Assembly: GCF_014647375.1 (NCBI RefSeq)
Contig: NZ_BMPB01000001.1
Coordinates: 62,001-126,000, forward strand
Length of the DNA: 64,000 nucleotides
Direction of reading: 5' to 3'
Source: Parabacteroides faecis
GTDB lineage: Bacteria; Bacteroidota; Bacteroidia; Bacteroidales; Tannerellaceae
Shown: piece by piece, positions 1 to 9,700 of the stretch
How the letters are laid out: each line of letters opens with the position of its first letter
How positions within the stretch are numbered: the stretch's first letter is position 1
Translations under genes and position numbers: made by a program
Notes under the pieces: generated by a model
What the model saw: the letters and a program-made list of their open reading frames with translations, nothing else
Told to the model about the DNA's origin: nothing
Databases searched by the model: none

Positions 1-1298
1 TATAATTCTTTTCTTCTTTCTTTCCAGATATCGTCTAAAGTCGCATCGGTCGGAGTGGCTCCGCGCATTTCCTGCAAAGTATTAAGCACCTTTTTGGCTT
101 CTGCTGCATTACCGGCCTGCAACTCGGCTTCAGCCTTTATCAAATAGGCTTCTCCGATACGGCAGAAAGGATATTCGGCATCTCCGATATTTGCACGATG
201 TCCGAATTTACTGATAAAATAGCCATCCTCTTCATAAACATATCCCGGGAATAACTTACGGCTGTCGGTATCTTCAAACATATCACGGAAAGAAGCACTG
301 GCACGTACCGTACTATATCCTTTCAACATATTGGTCGCCTTACTTTCTACATCTTTCGGATCTATTTTTGCTCCATATTCATATCCCTGGAAATCCGTAC
401 AGTACCAATAAAAAGAAGGAATGGAAGCATACAGATTACAAGTGTTAGATGTAAAATTGAAAAACCATAACCATTCTTTATTATGATCTTTAAAACCGGC
501 ACGATATTCCGTTTGCGACATCAGATTTTCACCGGTATAAGAACCGGCAGCAAGGGTTGCATATTTTTCAGCATTCGTATAGTCACCCATATTCAGATAA
601 GTACGGGCCAACAACAAAGCGACACCTTTCTGATTTACATACTGGGCATCCGTTCCCGTACAATGTTCGTATGCATATGTCAAGTCCGACAGGATTTGTT
701 GATAGGCTTCTTTTACCGTTGTACGCGGTACGTTTTGTGTTTCATCACTGGAACCCGGTTCGAGACGTAACAGGATTCCCTTCGAATCCGGTTGATCCGT
801 ATAGGCACGAGCAAACAACTGGGTCAACACCAAAAAGTTATAAGCACGTAAACCGTAGGCCTGGGCAATCATATCCTCTTTCTCCGTACCTTCAGGTTTT
901 AATGTTTCCGCACTGGCGATAATCGTATTGGCCTGATCGATCGATTTATAAGCAAAGCGCCAGATATAAGCGCAATAGCCGGTCCACCAGGGATCATCTA
1001 CCGGTGTTTGTGCATATTGATAAGAGAAAACAAGCCAGTTATAGGTAGAAAAACCATAAGCGCCGCTGGTCATTGTCAAATCCTCTCCCATCAGGTCAGA
1101 GGTTACCGTAGCCAACGTATGATACCGATAATCTCCCAGTTGGGCATAAGCCCCCATTAATGCGGTCTTTGCTGCGGCTACGTCTGTCATGATCGCGTCA
1201 TCCGATACGGAAGTGGAAGGCTCCTGATCCAACATATCATTTGAACAGGAATAGAATAACGGGAAAGCTATACCGAGCAATATATATTTTATTTTCAT
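1..1298 (-). CDS. SusD/RagB-family outer-membrane glycan-binding lipoprotein, partial (C-terminus beyond window)
   Basis: This is the first 432 codons of a SusD-like protein; it reads open to base 1, so the C-terminus lies outside the window. It starts MKIKYILLGIAFPLF and has a lipobox ending in YSC, so it should be a lipoprotein lidding its SusC partner on the outer membrane. A typical SusD N-terminal TPR-like part follows, with blocks such as AQAYGLRAYNFL and AEYPFCRIGEAYLIKAEAEL. The start lies 30 bp downstream of the susC stop in transcription order, so the two form a susC-susD pair. The ligand cannot be read from the sequence and no enzyme from this locus is in view. Confidence 0.93.
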   Translation of the reverse strand, partial: MKIKYILLGIAFPLFYSCSNDMLDQEPSTSVSDDAIMTDVAAAKTALMGAYAQLGDYRYHTLATVTSDLMGEDLTMTSGAYGFSTYNWLVFSYQYAQTPVDDPWWTGYCAYIWRFAYKSIDQANTIIASAETLKPEGTEKEDMIAQAYGLRAYNFLVLTQLFARAYTDQPDSKGILLRLEPGSSDETQNVPRTTVKEAYQQILSDLTYAYEHCTGTDAQYVNQKGVALLLARTYLNMGDYTNAEKYATLAAGSYTGENLMSQTEYRAGFKDHNKEWLWFFNFTSNTCNLYASIPSFYWYCTDFQGYEYGAKIDPKDVESKATNMLKGYSTVRASASFRDMFEDTDSRKLFPGYVYEEDGYFISKFGHRANIGDAEYPFCRIGEAYLIKAEAELQAGNAAEAKKVLNTLQEMRGATPTDATLDDIWKERRKEL

Positions 1299-1328
1299 AT
1301 TCGATTCTTTTTAATTATTCATTTATAA

Positions 1329-4300
1329 TTAGAAATTCAGATTAAAGCCCATCGTAAATGTTCTGGGAACAGGAATGGCCGTTAATGCATTATATCCGCC
1401 GACTCCGAAAATATCGATATCGGAATATCCTTTCCAATCATCTTTGAACCAGGTGAAGAGATTATCCGCGCTAACGAAAACCCTAGCGCCTCTCAATACA
1501 TTCGATACGGTTCCCAGATTGGAAGGCAATGTATAAGACAGTGTGATATTCTTCAGTTTAATGTTTGTCGCATCATACAGATAACGGGTAGAAACACCGT
1601 CAGAAGAATTTGTATTGTTGTTGACATATTTCGGCACATTCGTAATGGTATTGGTCGGTGTCCAGGCCGACAACTCATCTTTATGCATCTGCGCACCTGC
1701 CTGATTTCCATCATGCATGATTTGTGAATACAGTGCATCGTAAACCATACCGCCCCAGCTATAAGCGAACAACAAAGACAAATCGAAACCTTTATAAGAA
1801 AGATTCGTATTCAAACCTCCATAAAAATCTGGAGTGGCACGTCCTTGTTTTTCATAAGTGGCCTGACTGTACACATTGGTTGTACCACGGTTACCGTTTG
1901 CATCGACTTTCACCCATAACGGATCGCCATTAGCCGGATCGACGCCTACCCATGTCGGCATATAGAATTCATACTGGCTATATCCTTTCGACCAGATTTT
2001 CTTCGTGTCTGAAATAATCTGATCGTCTCCCACCAGGTCTTTAATCTCATCACGTATAGAAGACAGGTTCAGGTCAACGCTCCATTTGACAGGCGTATCT
2101 CTGAAAATATAAGCACCCAAAGTTAGTTCCACACCATAATTGGAAACCTTCGCCATATTCATCATGATCGATTCGAAACCGTTTGAAGCAGCAAGCGGAT
2201 ATTTATAAAGCAAATCCTTTGAACTCTTGTGGAAATATTCGAAGGATCCGTAAAAACGGTTCATAAAACGGAAATCGACACCCATATTGAACATTGCCTG
2301 CTTTTCCCATCTCAGATGCGGGTTGGCTAACTGGGTATGTCCTGTACCGGAAGAAGTTCCGTAAATATAATCGGCACCCGTATCCCATAAGCCTAAAGAC
2401 TGGTAACGTTCCAATCCCTGATTATTACCGGAAGTACCATAACTTAAACGCAACTTCAACTGATCCAGCCAGGTGAGATCTTTCATAAAGTTCTCCTGTT
2501 CTATTCTCCAGGAAGCACCGGCACTCCAGAATGTTCCCCATTTATTATCCTGTCCGAAGACGGAAGAACCGTCACTACGCAAACTGACGGAGAAATTATA
2601 TCGGTCATTATAAGTATATTCGATACGTCCCAGATAAGAGATCAACGTCTCTTTAGTCGTTTTGGATTGTGGGCTCAAAGCAGAAGCTCCGGAACTCAAT
2701 TCATGCATACCGTTCAAAGGGAAGGAGGTAACACCTGCCTCTACTCTCTCATAATCACTTTGCCAATACTCGAAACCGACCATCGCATTCAAATTATGAA
2801 CTTTTGCAAACTGAATCGAATAATTCAAGGTATTGGTCGATGTGTACATCACATCTGTCGTATTATAACGGTCTGCACGTCCGTTATAGGCAGGTCCGTT
2901 ACCATGTTCTTTATTCCAGTATTTAGCTTCTGAATAATGGATATAGTCAGGAGAAAACACAGTCTTGAAATTCAGTCCTTTGTATAATTGAAAATCCAAA
3001 AATGCCGAAGCCAGGAAACGATAGTTCTTACTCCTGTTCATATCCATCTGCGGAATAGCTATCGGGTTAAAGTCCAGAGAAGTCGGATTGGTAAAATTAT
3101 ACTGTTTATTACCGGAAGCATCCAGGATCGGATTTCCATCGCGGTCGGTCAGATAAACCGGTACTCCGTTAGGGAAAAGCAATGCATTATAAAGAGGGCT
3201 TGCTCCTGCACCGCCGCCTACTTCCATATTCTGGACAGAATGAGAGAAGGTTACGTTCATGCCGGCTTTCAACCAGGATGTCACCTGTGAAGATATATTT
3301 CCTTTACCGGAATATCTTTTATATGAAGCAGAAGGAGTCACACCGTCCTGATCGTAATAACCGGCAGAAAAGAAATAGTTGCTTTTATCGTTTCCACCTG
3401 TTACGTTCACATTATAATCCTGTGTCAGTGCAGTCTTGAAAATCTCGTCCTGCCAGTCGGTATCCACGATAATACGGGCACCGCTAACCAGATTCCCGTT
3501 TGCATCGATCGGCTGATCTACATTATATGGATTGAATGTGATCGCTCCCTGTGCAAACGTATTGGCCGACGAAGCAGCATCTGCCGCACTCATTCCGGCA
3601 GCCAGTTTCTGATCATAATGGGATTGCCATTTAGTACGATAAAATTCGGCCGAACTCATCATATCATAGGCCTTCGGTACGGATGAAAAGCCGAATTGTG
3701 CATTGAATGAAACAGAGGCTTTACCTGATTTTCCATTTTTTGTCGTGATCAGGACAACACCGTTAGCTGCACGCGAACCATACAAAGAAGCTGCCGCTGC
3801 ATCTTTCAATACGGTGATCGATTCGATATCCTGTGAGTTCAACGTGGCAAGTATACTGGATGAGTTATCGTTATCATCCGCCAGCTTGCTATATTTCGTA
3901 TTGGCAGAAATAGGCACACCGTCCACTACGTACAAAGGTTCGTTCGATGCATTCAGAGAACCGGAACCACGGATACGGAAAGAAGATGTCGATCCCGGCT
4001 GACCGGAAGAAGACATTACCTGCAAACCGGCCACCTGTCCCTGCAAAGATTTATCGAAAGAGGCACTGGGGGTCTGCAGTTTCGTGTTATCGATACTGGC
4101 TGCCGAACCGGTAAAAGCCGATTTCTTGCTGGTACCATAAGCCACTACTACAATTTCATCCAGATTCTGTGTATCTTCACTCAGGATAATATTCAATGAT
4201 GTTTTACTTCCGACGGCTACTTCCTGCGGGATATAACCGATATAACTTACCTGCAACACGGCATTTTTGGGAACTTCCAGTTCAAAATCACCGTCGACTC

Positions 4301-4790
4301 CCGTGATCATACCGATAGTCGTGCCTTTCACGACAACATTCGCACCTATTACAGGTTCCCCCGAAGCATCCTTCACGATGCCACTGATCTTTCTTGCCTG
4401 TTGTTTGACATTGGCAACCTGCGCTATTCTCTTACTGGAAGAAGAATACAAAACCACTATATGATCATCTATCCTATATGCAATACCTGTCCCTTTAAAA
4501 ACCATATCAAGTATTGCCCCGATCTCTTCCTGTTCGGCCTTTACCGAAATATTATTCACTTTCATACCTTCCAGGGCGAGGTCATAAGCAAAAACAATGT
4601 CGGTTTGCTTTTTCAATGATTCAACAACATTCTTTAGTGTTGCATTCGTCAATGAAAGCTCTACGCTGAATTTCTGATTCAGATTTGCAGCAGCAAAAGT
4701 TGTCTGCACAGGAGCGATCATTAAACAACACAAAGAGGCCCCAACACACCAATGCATTACAGAAGATCGACTAATAGCTCTCTTTTTCAT
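1329..4790 (-). CDS. SusC/RagA-family TonB-dependent outer-membrane transporter with STN domain (locus A)
   Basis: This 1153-residue protein has the full domain order of a signalling SusC. A signal peptide is followed by a secretin/TonB short N-terminal (STN) domain at about residues 38-100. A carboxypeptidase-regulatory-like domain begins near residue 132 (ISGIVKDASGEPVIGANV). The plug (VYVVDGVPI and ITVLKDAAAASLYGSRAANG) and the beta-barrel follow, ending in the aromatic terminus GFNLNF. It imports oligosaccharide across the outer membrane using TonB energy, with the adjoining SusD as lid. In this family the STN domain contacts the periplasmic part of a FecR anti-sigma factor, which fits the sigma/FecR pair just upstream. 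The reading frame is intact. The substrate is unknown. Confidence 0.96.
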   Translation of the reverse strand: MKKRAISRSSVMHWCVGASLCCLMIAPVQTTFAAANLNQKFSVELSLTNATLKNVVESLKKQTDIVFAYDLALEGMKVNNISVKAEQEEIGAILDMVFKGTGIAYRIDDHIVVLYSSSSKRIAQVANVKQQARKISGIVKDASGEPVIGANVVVKGTTIGMITGVDGDFELEVPKNAVLQVSYIGYIPQEVAVGSKTSLNIILSEDTQNLDEIVVVAYGTSKKSAFTGSAASIDNTKLQTPSASFDKSLQGQVAGLQVMSSSGQPGSTSSFRIRGSGSLNASNEPLYVVDGVPISANTKYSKLADDNDNSSSILATLNSQDIESITVLKDAAAASLYGSRAANGVVLITTKNGKSGKASVSFNAQFGFSSVPKAYDMMSSAEFYRTKWQSHYDQKLAAGMSAADAASSANTFAQGAITFNPYNVDQPIDANGNLVSGARIIVDTDWQDEIFKTALTQDYNVNVTGGNDKSNYFFSAGYYDQDGVTPSASYKRYSGKGNISSQVTSWLKAGMNVTFSHSVQNMEVGGGAGASPLYNALLFPNGVPVYLTDRDGNPILDASGNKQYNFTNPTSLDFNPIAIPQMDMNRSKNYRFLASAFLDFQLYKGLNFKTVFSPDYIHYSEAKYWNKEHGNGPAYNGRADRYNTTDVMYTSTNTLNYSIQFAKVHNLNAMVGFEYWQSDYERVEAGVTSFPLNGMHELSSGASALSPQSKTTKETLISYLGRIEYTYNDRYNFSVSLRSDGSSVFGQDNKWGTFWSAGASWRIEQENFMKDLTWLDQLKLRLSYGTSGNNQGLERYQSLGLWDTGADYIYGTSSGTGHTQLANPHLRWEKQAMFNMGVDFRFMNRFYGSFEYFHKSSKDLLYKYPLAASNGFESIMMNMAKVSNYGVELTLGAYIFRDTPVKWSVDLNLSSIRDEIKDLVGDDQIISDTKKIWSKGYSQYEFYMPTWVGVDPANGDPLWVKVDANGNRGTTNVYSQATYEKQGRATPDFYGGLNTNLSYKGFDLSLLFAYSWGGMVYDALYSQIMHDGNQAGAQMHKDELSAWTPTNTITNVPKYVNNNTNSSDGVSTRYLYDATNIKLKNITLSYTLPSNLGTVSNVLRGARVFVSADNLFTWFKDDWKGYSDIDIFGVGGYNALTAIPVPRTFTMGFNLNF

Positions 4791-5039
4791 ACTTTACCAT
4801 TTTAAAAATTAACATAACACACATAACTCTTCCCACGATAATTCCATTCACAGAATGAAACTTTTAAGCACCGGAAAAGCAATTAGCTAAATACAATCAC
4901 ACTTATAAATATCAATTCGTTCCTTTTCCTTATATATTAATTACAACTAATGAAATAAAACTACCTAGCCAAAAATGTATTTTTTTGATTTAATTTTTAA
5001 ATAATGCAATACAAGAGGGTGAGAAGAGGCTACAAAGAC
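4791..5039. other. fecR-susC intergenic region, locus A
   Basis: This A+T-rich gap holds the presumed susC leader. I found no clear TAnnTTTG promoter for susC. On the plus strand next to the susC start codon there is a weak element, TACTTTAC, at the same place as the antisense promoters of loci B and D, but I could not find a convincing antisense terminator. Nothing else is recognised. Confidence 0.4.
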
Positions 5040-6011
5040 TTAACGAATAGTATCTACGGGTATCCCCGTCATATAAGAAAGACGGCGAAGTGCATCGGAA
5101 GCACCTTTATGTTTTCTGAAAGAGAAGTTATAACGATTGTCTTTTATCGCTGTGGTATCCATTTTTATATTAACACCGTACAGGCTTTCTATGCTCTCAA
5201 TTATAGAGAATACTTTAACGCCCGACATAGTTATCAAATCAAAGCGCCAGGAGATATATTCATCCACATTGACATGGCGGACTTCGATTCTATCTGTTTC
5301 CTCCGAACAGACTGCTTGTTGACCCGGTTTCAAAGTTACCAGTTTTTTCCCGTCGGCACGGAGCAGTTGTACAGAACCGGATTGTAACGTGGTTTTACTT
5401 ATTGCCCCGTCAGGTGAGGTCGTTATACAAAAAGATGTTCCGACAACCTTTACCATCATTGCTTTGGTTTTCACGACAAACGGATGCAAAGTATCTTTTA
5501 CGACTTCAAAAAAGGCCTCTCCCTGCAATTCTACCAGACGTTGATCGCCTGTAAATTCCGAAGGACAGGTTAAACTGGAGTGGGTGTTTAACCAGACCAA
5601 CGTCCCATCCGGCAGGAAAACCTTTCTCACAGAATCCGGAGACTGGTTGACATAGACAATATCGGTATCCGGAGTGACTTTCGGCACCTTATATAATATT
5701 GAGATCGAGATGAAACCCAACAGGATAATAGCGGCAGCGACTGCCCAGCGTTTCCATAAATGATTAACCGTTTTTTTATTTATCGGAACGAAACGGTCTA
5801 TCCGTTCATTAATGACAGATAATGAATCTTTCAGTTGGTCCGAAGTTCTATTATCCGGGGAGATACTATGTTTTGCATGCCAAATAGCTTTGAGATCGAA
5901 AAAAGCAGCCTTATTCTCAGGAGAAGTTTTCAGCCAATCCAACAATTGTAGCTTTTCTTCTTCTGTGGCAGTTCCCGAAAGATATCTGTAAACTATAGTT
6001 TCATCCATCAT
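5040..6011 (-). CDS. FecR-family anti-sigma factor (locus A)
   Basis: This is an inner-membrane anti-sigma factor of about 323 residues. It has an N-terminal cytoplasmic sigma-binding part (YRYLSGTATEEEKLQLLDWL), one transmembrane helix near residues 95-115 (WAVAAAIILLGFISISILY), and a periplasmic FecR domain (VFLPDGTLVWLNTHSSL, LVELQGEAFFEVVKD, VVGTSFCI). A DUF4974-type end should bind the SusC STN domain. I place the start at the MMDET methionines at 6011/6008, because nine further upstream in-frame codons do not look like FecR. The gene lies 49 bp downstream of its sigma gene. The protein stops right after GIPVDTIR, about ten residues short of the final strand seen in the other FecR proteins here; the effect is unknown. 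Confidence 0.93.
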   Translation of the reverse strand: MMDETIVYRYLSGTATEEEKLQLLDWLKTSPENKAAFFDLKAIWHAKHSISPDNRTSDQLKDSLSVINERIDRFVPINKKTVNHLWKRWAVAAAIILLGFISISILYKVPKVTPDTDIVYVNQSPDSVRKVFLPDGTLVWLNTHSSLTCPSEFTGDQRLVELQGEAFFEVVKDTLHPFVVKTKAMMVKVVGTSFCITTSPDGAISKTTLQSGSVQLLRADGKKLVTLKPGQQAVCSEETDRIEVRHVNVDEYISWRFDLITMSGVKVFSIIESIESLYGVNIKMDTTAIKDNRYNFSFRKHKGASDALRRLSYMTGIPVDTIR

Positions 6012-6060
6012 GTTATACCGTTTATATATATTATACAACGATGAAGCTCAAAATACCTAT

Positions 6061-6675
6061 TCAAAATAGATTTTTTCCACCATTCGACAAAAATAAAAAC
6101 AGGAGAGTCAGTCCTGCCTTATATCCTCCCAGCTTATCCCTCAATTGCTTTAAAGCCGAATAGATATGATTATCGACTGTACTTAAAGAAATCCCCAGCT
6201 TACGGCTAATCTCCTTACTGGGCATATCCTGCAAATAGCTCAACACAAAGACTTCGCGGCAACGGACAGGAAGGCTTTCGATCGCTGCCTGCAGATCGGC
6301 CCTCAAATCCTCATTGTAAAGCCGTCGAATGATGTCGCAAGAGTCCGGATCATAATAATCATAACCCATCTCCTCTATCTCTTTTTCGCAGGAAGAGTAA
6401 TAATCATTCGCATGCTTCCTCTTCTTTAATATATTCAACGCGGAATTATATACGGAACGGAGTAAATATCCCCGGATGGAAAGTGTATCGTCCAACCCTT
6501 CCCTATGCAACCAAAGATTCAAAAAAACATCCTGCACAACATCTTCCGCATCATCGGCATCCAGCATCAGGTCGGCATAAAAGCGCACAGAAAGATAATG
6601 CAATTCATATATTTCATTAAATGCAGCACGATCTCCTCTCTTTAACCTTTCTACCAATGATACAACATTTGCCAT
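6061..6675 (-). CDS. ECF-type RNA polymerase sigma factor (locus A)
   Basis: This 204-residue sigma-70 family protein has region 2 (DAEDVVQDVFLNLWLH, about residues 41-56) and region 4 with a helix-turn-helix (LPVRCREVFVL through SKEISRKLGISLSTVDNHIY, about residues 135-175). It lacks region 3, as is normal for ECF factors. It should drive the locus A susCD genes once released by the FecR encoded just downstream. A good Bacteroidetes promoter lies 23-53 bp before the start. After region 4 the protein ends in a hydrophobic tail (AGLTLLFLFLSNGGKN), a feature shared with the other two sigma factors in the window. Confidence 0.95.
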   Translation of the reverse strand: MANVVSLVERLKRGDRAAFNEIYELHYLSVRFYADLMLDADDAEDVVQDVFLNLWLHREGLDDTLSIRGYLLRSVYNSALNILKKRKHANDYYSSCEKEIEEMGYDYYDPDSCDIIRRLYNEDLRADLQAAIESLPVRCREVFVLSYLQDMPSKEISRKLGISLSTVDNHIYSALKQLRDKLGGYKAGLTLLFLFLSNGGKNLF

Positions 6676-6697
6676 TGAGTCACACCTGTTTTGACTA

Positions 6698-6728
6698 CAA
6701 ATATATTCTTTTCTAAAAGATACACAAA
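6698..6728 (-). promoter_or_regulatory. Bacteroidetes-type promoter for the locus A sigma gene
   Basis: On the minus strand a TTTG (-33 element, 6728-6725) is followed after 19 bp by TATATTTG (-7 element, 6705-6698). This fits the Bacteroides consensus TTTG-N19-21-TAnnTTTG exactly. The expected start of transcription near 6691 leaves a leader of about 15 nt before the ATG. Confidence 0.75.
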
Positions 6729-6757
6729 ATCAAAAACAGAGTGAGATACTTTTATCA

Positions 6758-9700
6758 TCATCTCTTGCGTGCTGCCGCTGCCGCCTCCTTTGCTTTCCGG
6801 GCCTCACGGCGGGCTTTCTCTTTTGCTTTCAGTGTTTCCTTATATGCTTTTTCTTTCTGCTTACGCTCTTTTTCCTTTTGTTTAAGCCTTTCTTTATACT
6901 CACGTTCTTTCTGTTTACGCAGTTCTTCGCGAGCTTTCATCTTTGCTTTACGGTCGGCCTCTGCCTGTTTCAGTTTGTCCTTACGTTCCTGTTCGAGCTG
7001 TTTTTCACGATCGACTTTCGCTTTCAGAAGAGCTTTTTCTTCTTCTTCCTGTTTCTTCAACAGTTCGGCACGTTCTTTCGCTTTCTGCTCCTGCAATTCT
7101 TTTTCGGCTTTCTGCTGTGCTTCGAATTCCTTGCGGGCTTCTTCCTTACGGGCAGCCTCTTCCTCAGCTTCACGTTTGCGGATAGCTTCTATCTCTTTCA
7201 ATGTAAGTTCTTTTCGTTCTTCCGGAGCCTGAACAGCAGGGACAGTATCCTGAGAAGCGGATATTATCGTCGTATCAGGAACCGAAGGTTGTACGGAAAC
7301 CGTATCTGCCGGAGCTTTAATTTCCGGAACAGGAACGCTGACTACCGTATCCGGAACAGCGGTTTCCGGAATAGAATCTTTTGTAGCAGGTTGTTCTGCG
7401 GCCTTTTCTGTTTCTTCTACCGGCGTTTCTTTCTTACGTACCGATTTAATTTCTTTCGACGGGGTTTCACCTTCCGGTTGTTCTATTGCTTCCGGTTGCT
7501 CTTCATCCGGAGATTCCATACCGGTTTCAGCAGCTTCAGCCTCTGCTTCCTTTTGCTTTTCTTCTTCTACCAGCATACGATTCTTCCAGCGTGTAGCCAG
7601 TTCCGGTGCTTTCTCTCCGAAGTTTTCTTCAAAGAAGCTGATATATTCTTCCAAGGTCTTCCCACGCATCAACGTTTCGTAGTTGTCTTCAGAGATCGGA
7701 AGGATAGCCACATTCTTATCCAAAGCCTGGGCATAACCATCTTTACCGTAAATCATCTTATAATATTGCAGGATCTCTTCAATACCGGTGAATCCGCTAA
7801 TATTCAACATAGACATCGGACCTGCTTCTTCAAAGGCGAGATCGAACTCCTTCACCATAAAGTTGGCAAAGTTATAGGCAGCCACCGCAAACAACAGCTG
7901 GTTCTTATCCACACTTCCGGCCGGATACATCAGGATCATACGGTACGGAGTATTTGCTTCGGCAGTAAATGTACGGGCCGAGTCTGCGGCAGACAACGAT
8001 CCGTCTTCACCCAGGCCGAACCGCAGGTTCCAGGTCATACCTGTTATACTGCCCTGCATCAAAGTACGGCCACGAAGGATTCCTTTCAACATTTCACCGG
8101 CCAGCTCCGTCACATCGGCAGTAGGATATTTCTCTACCAACGCCTTCAGTGCTGCCTTGAAACCTTCGGCATCACCAGCCTGCACGTAAGTCAACGCATC
8201 CAGGAACATGAACTTAGGCATCAGGGTTGCCAGCGGATATTTGGCACTGACATTGCGGAAATTCCGGCGTACACTAACGGTATCGCTCGCCAGATAACTA
8301 TTATAAGTCGCCTGATAGATAGAATCCTGGACGGAATCCATCATACGTATATTATATTCATAATTCGGATCGGAAATGGCAATCGTATAATCTTCATTCG
8401 GGAAGGCATTGATCATTTTTGCCTTATACTCGGCAGCCAAAGCCGTATTACCTGTACGAAGAGCCATCAGATAAACCTGATAATAACTTTCCAGACGATG
8501 CGAATTATCCGGGAAACGGCGTTCCAACTCTTCAAATGCTTCGATCGACAAAGGCAGATCTTCCAGTTTATCTTTATAGATCATAGCCATGTTATATAAA
8601 CCGTCTTCGATAATTATATTCGAAGCATCCACTTCTTCCTGGGTAAAAGGCAATTGCTGCAAATAATATTCGCGTGATTTCGGGTCATCGGAAGCGACTT
8701 CCGGCAAACCGGCTTCCAGAGAATCGGCAGGCAAAGGTTGTCCGTCCGGTCCGACAACACCGGCTTCACCCTCGGCCATTTCCGTCTCATCCAAAGGCTC
8801 TTCGTCAAACGTCGACATTTCTTTTTTACGTCGCCGCCAGTTATCTTCCAGCGTACGGCGTCCCCATTTACGTTGGAACTGAGCCTTCCCCTGCGATACC
8901 GTCGACGGATTATAGAAATAGAAAGCTGCACCACCCGATGAAGTCGGAAGAACAATTCCTCCTGTTTCCGTACCCGGGCGGTTTATACCGGTTCCTTTGG
9001 CTGCCTGATCAGCCAGGTAAGCCTCCTTTTCTGCCAAAGCCTTCGCTTCTTCTTCCTCCTTTTTAACCTGCTCGATGATTTTATCGATGGCTGCCAACCG
9101 TTCTGTTTCCGGCATCTTTGCCAATGTCTGCAAACTATCCTGCAGATGAACGGCTTCTACATGTACAACCAATTCATCAAGAACTGCAGACAGTTTCGAA
9201 ACACGTTTAAAGTCTTTATATTCTTTCTGGATACCCGACAAAGCCCCGCTGAAACAAGGCTGGGCCTTTATATAATCGCGCATGGTAAAATAAAGATCCC
9301 CCAGTTTAATCTGGCAAATCGCTTTTTCCAGTCCATTCTGAGTACTTTTCTCAACGCCCAGTTCATAATTCTTTATCGCATTCGCCGTATCTTCCCTGTT
9401 CAGATAGACATTTCCCAACGCGTAATACACCTGGTCCAGATAGTCTTTATTCTTATCGTTCTTCGCCATCCGGTGAAGCATCTTGACAACTTTCTGATAG
9501 TTAGCGCCTGAAAAGACTTCCGTCTGACGGATACGGGCGGCAAATTCCAGTTCGTAAGGAGGGCTGGCTTTAGCTACTTCGTTAAACATTTTATAAGCCA
9601 GTCCGTCCTGATCCTGTGCAGCATAAATTTGCCCTAACAGATATTTCATGCGGGTGCGCTGGAGCTTATTCTTTTCTGCTTTGATGGCTGTCTTAAAATA

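Noticed and set aside
4791-5039. Antisense sRNA in the locus A susC leader
   Set aside because: The promoter-like TACTTTAC lacks two consensus bases, and no good terminator with a T-run was found on the plus strand.
6741-7232. 163-residue Ser/Phe/Arg-rich plus-strand open frame
   Set aside because: It is another shadow of the charged tail of the same gene.
6878-8599. 573-residue plus-strand open frame, very Phe-rich
   Set aside because: It is the mirror of the Lys/Glu-rich TPR lipoprotein gene on the other strand; Lys/Glu codons read backwards as Phe/Leu/Ser. It has no homology pattern of its own.
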